64,000 nucleotides of DNA from assembly GCF_000711235.1 (NCBI RefSeq), contig NZ_JOMI01000001.1, positions 682,001 to 746,000 on the forward strand, written 5' to 3'. Origin of the DNA: Prevotella sp. 10(H) (GTDB lineage: Bacteria; Bacteroidota; Bacteroidia; Bacteroidales; Dysgonomonadaceae). The notes under the pieces are model-generated. The model was not told where the DNA came from and ran no database searches. It saw only the letters and a program-made list of their open reading frames with translations. This document shows positions 46,110 to 55,488 of the stretch, piece after piece (position 1 is the first letter of the stretch; every line of letters starts with the position of its first letter). The translations under genes and the position numbers were made by a program.

Positions 46110-49100
46110 TTAGAATGTAATATTAAAACCAAGCAAAATAGTTCGCTGTTGAGGATAAACCACCGCTGCCCTAGCTTCAATTTCCGGGTCTATTTCGAGT
46201 TTGCGGACATTATCGAATGAAAGTAAATTAGATACATTCATATAGACACGTACTTTCTGAGCATGAATCGCATTTCTTATAGATACAGGAAGATTGTAAC
46301 CTACTTCCAGATTCTTTATTCTCAGGTAATGGACATTTTTTAACCAGAAATCGCTATTTCTGTCATTTGGCTTTGTATTGCCATTACGAATAGCCGGATA
46401 ATAACCCGAAATCCACTCGCTATTAATATCATAAGGGTCTGCACGATGCCATCTGTCTTCCAACAAATAAGCAGGTGAATTACCTCCCGCATGAAACGGA
46501 TTCCTTAATTCATAATCCTGAAACCAAGACTGCATAGCCCCGCCGGCAAAATCTACAGCAAGATCTATCCCTTTCCATTCTAGTCCGATATGCCCACCGA
46601 ACGACATAACTGGCGCCCATCCTTCCGAATAGCCAATAGGGCGCATATCCATATCATTTATTATTCCGTCTCCGTTTACATCTTTATAGATAAAGTCTCC
46701 CGGTAGCTGTGTCCTGTTATTTTCTCCGTCATTATTTATTGGATGATTGCGTATTTCATCTTCTGACTGGAAGCGTCCAATAACCTGGTATCCCCACCAG
46801 ATACCTCCCCAACGGTCTTCGGCAGAATTCCGGTATTCATCCCATGCATTACCGAAACGTGGTTTATATGTTTCTATACTTCTATAACGTGAATAAGTAA
46901 AGTTCCCGCTTACGGTATAATTAAGATCATTCACCTTATCGGTATACGAGATCATACCTTCAAAACCGCGGTATCCATTCTTATTAAGATTTTCATTAGG
47001 AAGACTATACCCTACTTCACTTGGCAAAAGAACATCATAACGCTGAGCCGGCACTCCCGATCTGGTTATACGGAACATATCAGCCGTCAACTTCAACTTT
47101 TCGTTAAAGAAGAATGCGTCGATACCAAAGTTAGTGTTCCTGTTTGTCACCCATGACAGATTGGTTATCGGTAAGCCGCGGGGTTTCATTCCCGTAACAT
47201 ACTCTCCATCAAGTACGGCTCCACCCTGATTCCATGTATAGCCGCCTAAATAATCAAACATCCCTACTCCTTGTTCCACGCCGGTTTCGCCCATAGACGC
47301 TCTTAGTTTCAAATCGCTGACTACGGTTTTAAGTGGTTTGAAGAAATTCTCGTCAGAGATACGCCATCCGACTGAAACTCCGGGGAAGAATCCAAAACGA
47401 TTACCTTTGGCATAAAGATAGGAACCATCATAGCGACCGAGTAATTCCACAAGATATTTCCCTTTATAGTTATAATTGATTTTTCCGATATATCCTACTC
47501 TGGCTTCATAATTCCAGCCATCACCCATACCACTCATATCATTGTATTGCAAAAGCGGAAGGTAGTCATTGGTAGGAATTGTGCCCAGCCACAGATGATC
47601 TTTGTTGTAGTTTGACCTTTCGTAAGCTCCCAGAACAGAGAAATAATGATCACCTAGTTGCTTGGCATAATCTATCTGGAATTGTCCGTATTTAGAGACA
47701 ACTTCTCTTTCTTCCTGAAGCCTCCAGCGAGAGGTTAGCCCCCCTGTTTTATTGTAGGTATCCGTCGTTTTATCATATGTATAAGCATCATATGTATATT
47801 GGAATCCATCAAACTTACCATTGGTATAATTATAAGAGACAGTTCCTTTCACGTTAAGTCCGAACTTGAATTTATATTGTGCATACAAATTGATATTCGC
47901 ATTACGGTTTAGGTTGTCTTTATAACCTGCAATATCTCTGCTGAATAATGCAGGGTTATAAGCTATCTCCCTGGTATTATTGATATATTCCGGATTATCA
48001 TTAGCATATGGGCCCACTGTTGGAACCATCTTGAACATACCCAAAATAGCAGAAAAATAACCATCACCACCCGGAAGCCCTACGTCTTCGGTTTTTTCCT
48101 GCCTCCCGCTAATTTGCGCTCCTACAGTTAATCCACCTATAATATTCGACTCCAGATTAACCTGAATGTTGGTTCTGTCATAATTGAAATCTTTCATCAA
48201 GGCCTCCTGGCGTGTATTTGAAACGGAAAGATAATAATTGGAGTTTTTTGTTCCTCCACTTACGTTTGCATTAAGGTGATGTTGCGGAATGTTCTTCCTC
48301 ATCACTATATCATAATAATCATAGCTCTTGTATCCCGGTTCAGTTCCAGCCTGCCACTTGGCAAGTTCTTCCTTAGTATAGACTAAAGAGGGATCTGCTC
48401 CTTGGTTTTGGGCCGCTTCTACAAGTCCTCTGGTATATTGTGCAGCATTTGCTAATTTAGGGAATCTAGTCAAATTTTGCCAACCAATATAACCATTGAT
48501 ATTTATAGTCGGTTTTCCTTCATTACCCTTTTTGGTAGTAACAAGAACCACCCCATTCGAAGCACGTAATCCGTAAATAGCTGCAGAAGCATCCTTTAAG
48601 ATCGTAATACTTTCAATATCTTCCGGATTCAGGGCATTAAATGCATCAAGACCACCGACTTCTGCTGCTCCAACCCAATTTCGCCCCTCTGCACCTCCAT
48701 ACGGGATACCATCAATAATAATCAGAGGATTACCCATATTACGAACTTCTAATTGAGCGCCATAGCCCGGACGGGCATTTTTTGAACGCACAGAGATCCC
48801 CGGTAATTTCCCGGCTAAAGCCCCGGACATCGTAGTGGATGCTGTCCGGGTAATATCATCAGACTTGATATCACTGACAGCACCCGTCATATTTCGTCTC
48901 GATTGTGTTCCATACCCGACAACAACTATTTCATCCAGAATTTTACTATCTTCTTTTAATAAAATTTCTAATCTGGATTTTCCTGCTACTGAAATTTTCT
49001 GAGGTACATAGCCCATATAAGAAATCTCCAGTGTAGAATTATCTTGTACTGTTATTGAGAATTCTCCATCTATATTTGTAATGGTTCCATTTGTAGGTGA

Positions 49101-49292
49101 GCTTTGTTCTTTAATAGTAACTCCTATAAGAGGTTCATTCGATATTTCATCAATAATCTTACCTGTTACAACTTTGTTTTGGGCGTATATAGCCCCATGA
49201 CATACAATGAAAAAAGACATCATTAAAAAGAATTTGTAGGGAATCTTTTTTCTAATACCCTCTTTCTCTTTCAACCGTAATTTACTTTTCAT
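46110..49292 (-). CDS. SusC/RagA-type TonB-linked transporter of the arabinan locus
   Basis: A 1060-residue outer-membrane transporter. It has a signal peptide (FFLMMSFFIVCHGAIYAQ), a regulatory sandwich domain (VTGKIIDEISNEPLIGV), the transition motif (ILDEIVVVGYGTQSRRN), a plug with IIIDGIPYGGAEGRN and ILKDASAAIYGLRASNGVV, and a beta-barrel ending FNITF. The N-terminus before the signal is unusually basic (KSKLRLKEKEGIRKK), which may mean the true start is a few residues further in. It imports oligosaccharides released by the surface enzymes. The 215-base gap upstream holds a palindrome (49311-49322) but no AraR-like site. Confidence 0.95.
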   Translation of the reverse strand: MKSKLRLKEKEGIRKKIPYKFFLMMSFFIVCHGAIYAQNKVVTGKIIDEISNEPLIGVTIKEQSSPTNGTITNIDGEFSITVQDNSTLEISYMGYVPQKISVAGKSRLEILLKEDSKILDEIVVVGYGTQSRRNMTGAVSDIKSDDITRTASTTMSGALAGKLPGISVRSKNARPGYGAQLEVRNMGNPLIIIDGIPYGGAEGRNWVGAAEVGGLDAFNALNPEDIESITILKDASAAIYGLRASNGVVLVTTKKGNEGKPTININGYIGWQNLTRFPKLANAAQYTRGLVEAAQNQGADPSLVYTKEELAKWQAGTEPGYKSYDYYDIVMRKNIPQHHLNANVSGGTKNSNYYLSVSNTRQEALMKDFNYDRTNIQVNLESNIIGGLTVGAQISGRQEKTEDVGLPGGDGYFSAILGMFKMVPTVGPYANDNPEYINNTREIAYNPALFSRDIAGYKDNLNRNANINLYAQYKFKFGLNVKGTVSYNYTNGKFDGFQYTYDAYTYDKTTDTYNKTGGLTSRWRLQEEREVVSKYGQFQIDYAKQLGDHYFSVLGAYERSNYNKDHLWLGTIPTNDYLPLLQYNDMSGMGDGWNYEARVGYIGKINYNYKGKYLVELLGRYDGSYLYAKGNRFGFFPGVSVGWRISDENFFKPLKTVVSDLKLRASMGETGVEQGVGMFDYLGGYTWNQGGAVLDGEYVTGMKPRGLPITNLSWVTNRNTNFGIDAFFFNEKLKLTADMFRITRSGVPAQRYDVLLPSEVGYSLPNENLNKNGYRGFEGMISYTDKVNDLNYTVSGNFTYSRYRSIETYKPRFGNAWDEYRNSAEDRWGGIWWGYQVIGRFQSEDEIRNHPINNDGENNRTQLPGDFIYKDVNGDGIINDMDMRPIGYSEGWAPVMSFGGHIGLEWKGIDLAVDFAGGAMQSWFQDYELRNPFHAGGNSPAYLLEDRWHRADPYDINSEWISGYYPAIRNGNTKPNDRNSDFWLKNVHYLRIKNLEVGYNLPVSIRNAIHAQKVRVYMNVSNLLSFDNVRKLEIDPEIEARAAVVYPQQRTILLGFNITF

Positions 49293-49310
49293 GATTAAAT
49301 AATTAAGTTT

Positions 49311-49322
49311 AACATATATGTT
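49311..49322. promoter_or_regulatory. Small perfect palindrome upstream of the arabinan susC
   Basis: AACATATATGTT, a 12-base palindrome 19 bases before the susC ATG. It differs from the AraR-type sites and may be part of a promoter or the binding site of another regulator. The surrounding 49293-49507 region has no gene, no good TAnnTTTG box and no strong terminator. Confidence 0.3.
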
Positions 49323-49507
49323 CGTTTTTGTCAGTTATTGCCATAGCAATAGTGCCCAGACAAAAACACGCTAAATGTCTTTGGATATAAATTATAGAAT
49401 AAGCCAAAATGAGCCTAGGACAAGCAAGGAATCACCGAATGATGAGTCTTATTTAGTCCTCTAGTTAAGATTTCAATTCCAGAGTATTATCTTCTTTATC
49501 ATGTTCT

Positions 49508-51253
49508 TTACCAGAAATACCAATAGAATGCAGCACAAAGAGCAATGACACCGAGCGATGCAATAACATCCCACTTATTCCAGCTCTTTCCAATAAGTTT
49601 TTTATAGTCATCTGTGAAAGTGATAGCCTCTATCTGCTTAGTTGTTGGCTTCGCCGTAAAAAATGATACGATTACCATCAATAGCATAATGAAGACAAGC
49701 AGCCATATCTCAAAGATAAGCCAGTTGGTTTGCCAGAACCAAGTGGTGTATTCCCAGTACCAGCCGGTCATTACATCTTTACCGGTATTTGTAAAGATGT
49801 TCGTTAATAAACGCACCATACCTATAATAAAGCCCGTAATCATTCCTATTTCACCTGCCTTTGGAGTAATCTTTTTGGAAAATATACCAAGTGCAAATAC
49901 CGCTACCATTGCAGGAGCAAGGAGTGATTGGATTCCTTGCAGATAGTCATAAAGGCTACCAAGACTCATCATAACAGGTATCCATACGATACCAAGGACC
50001 ACAACAACAATAGTTGCTACTCTACCTACCAGGACATATGTAGATTCGCTCTTGTTTTTATACTTAGGCTTGTAAAAATCTTCTGTAAACAGAGTTGCAC
50101 AAGAGTTAAAAAACGCCGCCAAAGACGCCACCAGTGCAGAAATAAAGCCAATGGTAACAATTCCCTTAACACCTGCCGGCAACACAAACTTGACCATCGA
50201 GCCAAAAGCAGTATCAGGATCATCCAGCGTGAATCCGCTGTCAGGACGAGCGGCCAATGCTGCCGCTACCATACCCGGTATGAGAAACATAAATACAGGC
50301 AACAATTTGAAATAACCAGCTGCAATAGTACCTCTGCGTGCGCGTTTCATTACTACTTCATTAGATTCTCCTTTACGTTGGCCAAGCACACGCTGAACGA
50401 TATGCTGGTCTGTACACCAATACCAAAAGCCGATAATCGACGCTCCGATAAACACCCAGAAACCGGGATAATCATCATAGAGCGGGTCACCCGTATTGAA
50501 ATGGAACATGTGGTTAGTTCCGTATGCTACACCATCTGCTCCTACATTAAGCGTTTTGGAATAGTCAATCATTGCAGTCCAACCTTCGGCTATACTACCG
50601 CCGCCAAGTGCTGATAATCCCAGAAAAAGTACAAGGAAAGAACCAATGATAAGTATAGGGGTCTGAATTGCCGAGAGTGTCATTACCCCTTTCATTCCTC
50701 CTAAAACCGTAAAAATACCCGTCAAAACTATCAGTCCTATTGCACCGTACCAGAAAGGCAGTCCGAGAAGGCTTTGCATGAAAATACCTCCTGTAAACGC
50801 CGTGACGCTCACTTTAGTTAATACGTATGCAACCAAAGTAATAATAGACAACCATGAACCTGTAGCGGGTGTATATCGATACTTAAGGAAATCAGGCATC
50901 GTTATAATCTTGCCCATCTTATTATTCATCAGTTGATAGAAAGGAACAAAGAGCCATCCCAGAATAAGAATCATCCAGCCTTGCATTTCCCAGTGAGCCA
51001 TACCCACACCTGCTTTTGCGCCCGTTCCGGCAAGTCCCACAAGATGTTCCGAGCCGATATTTGCAGCAAATATTGCAGCACCAATGATATACCAAGGTTC
51101 ACCTTTACCGAAGAGATAATCTTCACTATCGGCACCCTGTTGTAAACGTTTATCTTTTTGTATCGACCGCCATACAGCCCATGTGACTGCTAATATACCT
51201 ATGGCCAGAATCAGCCAGTCGAGCCAAATAAATTCATGTGAGTTCCAATTCAT
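49508..51253 (-). CDS. Sodium/solute symporter (SSS family), probable L-arabinose transporter
   Basis: A 581-residue inner-membrane symporter with about 14 transmembrane helices and the SSS/SGLT signature region (GAAIFAANIGSEHLVGLAGTGAKAG, then MPDFLKYRY). The blocks WYWCTDQHIVQRVLGQR and SALVASLAAFFNSCATLFTEDFY are the usual SGLT-type sugar-transporter motifs. It is 14 bases downstream of araB and belongs to the araD-araA-araB operon, so it probably imports L-arabinose with sodium. Specificity is inferred from the operon. Confidence 0.92.
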   Translation of the reverse strand: MNWNSHEFIWLDWLILAIGILAVTWAVWRSIQKDKRLQQGADSEDYLFGKGEPWYIIGAAIFAANIGSEHLVGLAGTGAKAGVGMAHWEMQGWMILILGWLFVPFYQLMNNKMGKIITMPDFLKYRYTPATGSWLSIITLVAYVLTKVSVTAFTGGIFMQSLLGLPFWYGAIGLIVLTGIFTVLGGMKGVMTLSAIQTPILIIGSFLVLFLGLSALGGGSIAEGWTAMIDYSKTLNVGADGVAYGTNHMFHFNTGDPLYDDYPGFWVFIGASIIGFWYWCTDQHIVQRVLGQRKGESNEVVMKRARRGTIAAGYFKLLPVFMFLIPGMVAAALAARPDSGFTLDDPDTAFGSMVKFVLPAGVKGIVTIGFISALVASLAAFFNSCATLFTEDFYKPKYKNKSESTYVLVGRVATIVVVVLGIVWIPVMMSLGSLYDYLQGIQSLLAPAMVAVFALGIFSKKITPKAGEIGMITGFIIGMVRLLTNIFTNTGKDVMTGWYWEYTTWFWQTNWLIFEIWLLVFIMLLMVIVSFFTAKPTTKQIEAITFTDDYKKLIGKSWNKWDVIASLGVIALCAAFYWYFW

Positions 51254-51267
51254 AGTATGTGTTAATA

Positions 51268-52944
51268 TTAGTTAGTTTGCGAGAATAATTCTGTTTCTGT
51301 AAACTGTCCCAACTTCTGATATTTAGTATACAATTTCATATATACCTGATGCTTTTCCATATCCGGTATGTATTCATGAGCAAATCCCTGCCCCATGGCT
51401 TTTTGCGCTGTATCAATATCAGGATGCACACCCGCAGCAACAGAGGCAAACATAGCTGCACCAAATGCACATGCCTGTTCTGATTTAGCCACTTTGATGG
51501 GCATACCCAAGACATCTGCAAGAGTCTGCATTACTAAAGGAGATTTTAAAGATATTCCTCCGATACCTATTACACTTTCAATTTCTATTCCATTTTCCAA
51601 GAAACGATCGACAATAGCCTTCGAACCAAAAGCTGTAGCTTCTACCAGGGCTTTAAAAATAAGAGGAGCCGAACTGGCTAAATTCAAACCAGTGATAGTG
51701 CCTTTTACCAATTGATTTGCATCAGGAGTACGACGGCCGTTCATCCAGTCTATAGCTAAAGCAGAACTTTCCGTTGTAGGTATTTTAGATGCAGCTTCTG
51801 AAAGAGCGGGAATCATGTTATCTAACGATTCTTCTATCAGCTTTTCTTTTGTTACCTGATCTACTATAGAAGATTCTTTTAATATATTTTCGAATGGCCA
51901 GGCCAATACATTTTTGAACCACGCATAAATATCCCCGAATCCGGATTGTCCGGCTTCTAATCCGATCATATTTGAAACAACTGAGCCGTCTACCTGTCCG
52001 CATATACCCGGAATAAGCTTCCCGTGCATATCGTCGTATGAAGCAATCATTATATCGCAGGTAGAAGTACCTATCACACGTACAAATGTTTTAGGAGCTA
52101 TTTCTGCACCGACTGCACCCATATGGCAATCGAATGCTCCGACACCTACGGCAACATTTGTAGAAAGGCCTAATCTGTCAGCCCATTCTTTAGTTAGATT
52201 ACCTACTTTTACATCGCTGGTGTATGTCTCATGAAAAAGGTGATCCCTGAAGCCCTTTAGCTCCGGCGCTATTTCCATAAGAAATTCTTCGGTAGGAAGT
52301 CCATCCCATTCTTTTAGCCACATTGCTTTATGCCCTGCAGCACAACGGCTGCGGACAATTTCGGTAGGCTTGGTCCTGCCTGTTATTAAAGCAGGCATCC
52401 AGTCGCAATGCTCGATCCAGCTATATGCCTCGCCTACAATAGATTTATCTTCTTTTAAGACATGCGCCATTTTAGCCCATACCCATTCGCTGGAATAAAT
52501 GCCACCTTCGTATGCCGTATAATCGATAGGCCATCTTTTAGCAACCTCATTGATCCGCGCTGCTTCTTTTATTGCAGTGTGATCTTTCCATAGGATAAAC
52601 ATTGCATTCGGATTTTCTGCAAACTCAGGACGTAAGGCCAATACTTGTCCATCTTTATCGATAAGGGCTGGTGTTGAGCCTGTTGTATCAAATGATATAC
52701 CGACAATAGACTCTGCAGTACCTGCCGGAGATTTACTTAAAGCTTCTTTTACTGATTCCTCTAAAGCTTCAATATAATCGAGAGGATGTTGCCTGTATTG
52801 ATTACTGTTTGGATCACAGTACTTACCCTGCATCCAGCGCTTATAATATTTTACCGATGAAGCGATTTCCTTTCCGGTGCGTGAATCGATGATTATCGCA
52901 CGGCAAGAATCCGAACCGTAATCGATGCCGATTGTATATTTCAT
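51268..52944 (-). CDS. araB: Ribulokinase
   Basis: FGGY-family kinase of 558 residues that phosphorylates L-ribulose to L-ribulose 5-phosphate. The N-terminal ATPase fold begins TIGIDYGSDSCRAIIIDSRTG. The ribulokinase-specific blocks FDTTGSTPALIDKDGQ, FILWKDHTA, WIEHCDWMPALITG and VGVGAFDCHMGAVGAEI are present, and the C-terminal half contains GGISLKSPLVMQTLADVLGMPI. It is the middle gene of araD-araA-araB-symporter. The hairpin at 52979-53011 between araA and araB may reduce its expression relative to araA. Confidence 0.96.
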   Translation of the reverse strand: MKYTIGIDYGSDSCRAIIIDSRTGKEIASSVKYYKRWMQGKYCDPNSNQYRQHPLDYIEALEESVKEALSKSPAGTAESIVGISFDTTGSTPALIDKDGQVLALRPEFAENPNAMFILWKDHTAIKEAARINEVAKRWPIDYTAYEGGIYSSEWVWAKMAHVLKEDKSIVGEAYSWIEHCDWMPALITGRTKPTEIVRSRCAAGHKAMWLKEWDGLPTEEFLMEIAPELKGFRDHLFHETYTSDVKVGNLTKEWADRLGLSTNVAVGVGAFDCHMGAVGAEIAPKTFVRVIGTSTCDIMIASYDDMHGKLIPGICGQVDGSVVSNMIGLEAGQSGFGDIYAWFKNVLAWPFENILKESSIVDQVTKEKLIEESLDNMIPALSEAASKIPTTESSALAIDWMNGRRTPDANQLVKGTITGLNLASSAPLIFKALVEATAFGSKAIVDRFLENGIEIESVIGIGGISLKSPLVMQTLADVLGMPIKVAKSEQACAFGAAMFASVAAGVHPDIDTAQKAMGQGFAHEYIPDMEKHQVYMKLYTKYQKLGQFTETELFSQTN

Positions 52945-52978
52945 AAGTATTATCAGTGTTATATCAGTAAATAAAAAG

Positions 52979-53011
52979 GGGTACTGGAAATAATCGCTAT
53001 TTCCAATACCC
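52979..53011 (-). terminator. Hairpin between araA and araB (attenuator-like)
   Basis: GGGTACTGGAAATA (52979-52992) and TATTTCCAATACCC (52998-53011) form a 14-base stem with one mismatch and a 5-base loop, followed on the minus strand by a T run (complement of TAAATAAAAA). Since araB and the symporter must still be expressed, it probably acts as a partial terminator or mRNA-stabilising hairpin. Confidence 0.75.
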
Positions 53012-53018
53012 GAGAACC

Positions 53019-54521
53019 TTAATTTAACGATTTATTGAGTAAGTAGTATACTTCATTAACCTTAAGTTCAAATTTAAAGTTATTAATAGTAGTATCTTCG
53101 TCTATAGTAACCAGTTCTATACCTGCAATGTCTGCATAATCTTCAAGCATTTCGGTAGTAACAGAATATGAAAAGCTTGAGTGATGTGTACCACCTGCTA
53201 AAATCCATGCTCCTGCCCCTATTTCAAGATCAGGCATCGGTTTCCACAATGCGCAGGCAACAGGCAGTTTAGGAAGCGGTTTTGGTTCCACCACTTTCAC
53301 CTCATTTACAATCATACGGAAACGGTTACCCATATCTACAATTGTAGCGGCTACACCTTCACCTTTATGCGCCTGAAATACCAGGCGGGCACATATACGG
53401 GCATCGCCTATACCAAGAAAATGCACTTCTATACGAGGTTTTGTGCCTGTGATATCAGGATTTATTTCCAGCATATGTGATTGCAGGATAGTACTATTTT
53501 CGCCATCGAAGTTTAGTGTATAATCTTCCAGAAATGATTGTCCGCCCGGCAAACCTTGCCCCATAACCCACATAGTACGAACAAGAGCCGCCGATTTCCA
53601 GTCACCTTCGGCTCCAAATCCGTAACCTTCTGCCATCAGGCGTTGAGATGCAAATCCCATCAGTTGTTTCATTCCTTCCAGTTCGTTGAAACTGGTAGTG
53701 AAACCTTTAGCCCCTTTTTCTTGCAAGAATCGGCGCAGTCCTATTTCCTGAGCCGCTGCATCACGCACAAACTGATGTTTTTCTGCCCCTTTTTTACAAT
53801 CATCTGCAAAGTCATATATCTTTTCATATTCGGCAATTACAGCATCTATTTCGGCATCTGTTACAGCATCTACATATGGTACAAGTGTCGCAATAGGTGC
53901 ATTATCTACATGATAGCCCAATCGTAATTCCGCCTCTACCTTATCTCCGTCGGTAACGGCAACGTTATTCATATTATCTCCAAAACGGATAATAAGCATA
54001 TCCTGAGAATCAGCCCATCCGGCACAAACGCGCATCCAACCGGCTATTTTAGCCTGTACGCCTTCGTCGTTCCAGTGTCCGACAACGACTTTCCTGTTCT
54101 TGCGCATACGACTCACGATATGACCGAACTCACGGTCGCCATGTGCCGATTGATTCAGATTCATGAAGTCCATGTCTATTTCATTCCATGGAATTTCCTT
54201 ATTGAATTGGGTATGCAGGTGCATTAATGGTTTATTGTAATCCTTTAAACCATGTATCCACATTTTTGCAGGAGAAAATGTATGCATCCAAGTGATAACG
54301 CCGATACACTTGTTATCAGTATTAGCATCGGAGAAAGCCTTCGAAACTTCTTTAGCAGAATTTACTGTACCTTTATAAACAATCTTTACAGGCAATTTTC
54401 CTGAATCATTCAATCCTTTTACCATTTGTGTAGAGTGAGAGTCTACTGCTACGACAGCATCTCCGCCGTATAATAACTGCGCTCCCGTGATGAACCAAAT
54501 TTCTAAATCTTTAAAATTCAT
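53019..54521 (-). CDS. araA: L-arabinose isomerase
   Basis: A 500-residue enzyme that converts L-arabinose to L-ribulose, with metal at the active site. The N-terminal domain begins EIWFITGAQLLYGGDAVVAV. The catalytic/metal ligands match those of E. coli AraA: a Glu in FTTSFNELEGM, a Glu in GFGAEGDWKS, a His in LQSHMLEI and a His in LAGGTHHSSFS. Length is as usual for the family. It is cytoplasmic and part of the araD-araA-araB operon. Confidence 0.97.
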   Translation of the reverse strand: MNFKDLEIWFITGAQLLYGGDAVVAVDSHSTQMVKGLNDSGKLPVKIVYKGTVNSAKEVSKAFSDANTDNKCIGVITWMHTFSPAKMWIHGLKDYNKPLMHLHTQFNKEIPWNEIDMDFMNLNQSAHGDREFGHIVSRMRKNRKVVVGHWNDEGVQAKIAGWMRVCAGWADSQDMLIIRFGDNMNNVAVTDGDKVEAELRLGYHVDNAPIATLVPYVDAVTDAEIDAVIAEYEKIYDFADDCKKGAEKHQFVRDAAAQEIGLRRFLQEKGAKGFTTSFNELEGMKQLMGFASQRLMAEGYGFGAEGDWKSAALVRTMWVMGQGLPGGQSFLEDYTLNFDGENSTILQSHMLEINPDITGTKPRIEVHFLGIGDARICARLVFQAHKGEGVAATIVDMGNRFRMIVNEVKVVEPKPLPKLPVACALWKPMPDLEIGAGAWILAGGTHHSSFSYSVTTEMLEDYADIAGIELVTIDEDTTINNFKFELKVNEVYYLLNKSLN

Positions 54522-54607
54522 GATATTAAATTAATTATGTGTTATAAATTAGAGTTATGGAATGTCCAATGATTATTATACTGGAAAATTGTCACAGATA
54601 ATTGTGA

Positions 54608-55291
54608 TCATTGTCCGTAATATGCATTTCGACCGTGTTTTCTGAAAAAGTGTTTTTTTATAAGATTTTCATTCATTTTTAATTGCGGATTAATATTGAA
54701 GGAAATAGAAGCCATTCTGGCTACCTGCTCTAAGACTACTGCATTGTGTACGGCATCATGTGCATTTTTCCCCCATGAGAAAGGACCGTGATTATTAACC
54801 AAAACTGCGGGAGTATACTCAGGATTTAATGCTTCGAATCGTTCTACAATAACATTCCCCGTTTCACGCTCATACATCCCCTCTATTTCTTCGCGAGTCA
54901 TCTGCCGTGTGCAAGGAATAGCGCCTTTGAAATAATCGGCATGAGTAGTCCCGATATTAGGTATATCACAACCGGCCTGAGCCCAAGATGTCGCATATGT
55001 AGAATGTGTGTGTACAATTCCCCCTATATTGGGAAACGCCTTATATAAAATAAGGTGGGTTTCTGTATCGGAAGATGGCTTAAGTATTCCTTCCACGATA
55101 TTTCCATCCATGTCAGTCACAACCATATCTTCAGATTTCATTGTATCGTACGAAACCCCGGAAGGTTTGATAATAACTAGACCACTCTTTCTATCAATAG
55201 CACTTACGTTGCCCCAAGTGAAAATAACCAGTCCTTGTTTTACCAACTCGAGGTTAGCTTTAAATACTTCTCTTTTTAACGATTCTAACAT
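54608..55291 (-). CDS. araD: L-ribulose-5-phosphate 4-epimerase
   Basis: A 227-residue class II aldolase-type epimerase that gives D-xylulose 5-phosphate, which enters the pentose phosphate pathway. The zinc ligands are visible in [16 protein letters not shown] (two His) and the third His region in [36 protein letters not shown] and [15 protein letters not shown] are further family blocks. It is the first gene of the arabinose operon. Two AraR-type palindromes lie 36-88 bases before its ATG. Confidence 0.96.
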   Translation of the reverse strand: MLESLKREVFKANLELVKQGLVIFTWGNVSAIDRKSGLVIIKPSGVSYDTMKSEDMVVTDMDGNIVEGILKPSSDTETHLILYKAFPNIGGIVHTHSTYATSWAQAGCDIPNIGTTHADYFKGAIPCTRQMTREEIEGMYERETGNVIVERFEALNPEYTPAVLVNNHGPFSWGKNAHDAVHNAVVLEQVARMASISFNINPQLKMNENLIKKHFFRKHGRNAYYGQ

Positions 55292-55326
55292 AATGTTTTA
55301 TTTTATATATAAGGTCAACAACAAAT

Positions 55327-55345
55327 AAGTGTATTGTTTACACTT
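55327..55345. promoter_or_regulatory. AraR-type operator, proximal (araD operon)
   Basis: AAGTGTATTGTTTACACTT: arms AAGTGT/ACACTT around a 7-base centre, perfect in both arms, 36 bases upstream of the araD ATG. The arrangement with the distal site (55360) is repeated in front of the acetyltransferase operon. The link to AraR is inferred from proximity and from known Bacteroides AraR regulation of arabinose genes. Confidence 0.8.
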
Positions 55346-55359
55346 GCAATATTAATAAT

Positions 55360-55379
55360 AAGTGTTGAATTATACACTT
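55360..55379. promoter_or_regulatory. AraR-type operator, distal (araD operon)
   Basis: AAGTGTTGAATTATACACTT: the same arms around an 8-base centre. The palindrome extends outward (ATAATAAGTGT/ACACTTATTAT). It begins 33 bases from the beginning of the proximal site, about three helical turns, so two dimers could sit on the same face of the DNA. Confidence 0.78.
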
Positions 55380-55430
55380 ATTATCTTTATGTTGTTAAAC
55401 ATATTTATAAAAAAGATGTATTTAATTAAA

Positions 55431-55455
55431 CAAAAAAGAGAGCAATTAGCTCTCT
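55431..55455 (-). terminator. araR terminator
   Basis: On the minus strand AGAGAGC, a 5-base loop and GCTCTCT are followed by six T residues. It lies 34 bases after the araR stop, separating araR from the araD operon, which therefore starts at its own promoter near the operators. Confidence 0.85.
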
Positions 55456-55488
55456 ATCAAATATTTAATAAAACAGTAATATTAACCG

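Noticed and set aside
54592-54607. TCACA-N6-TGTGA palindrome after araD, as a possible CRP-type site
   Set aside because: The half-sites are in the opposite order to the CRP consensus (TGTGA-N6-TCACA), it lies downstream of araD rather than at a promoter, and short palindromes of this kind are common by chance.
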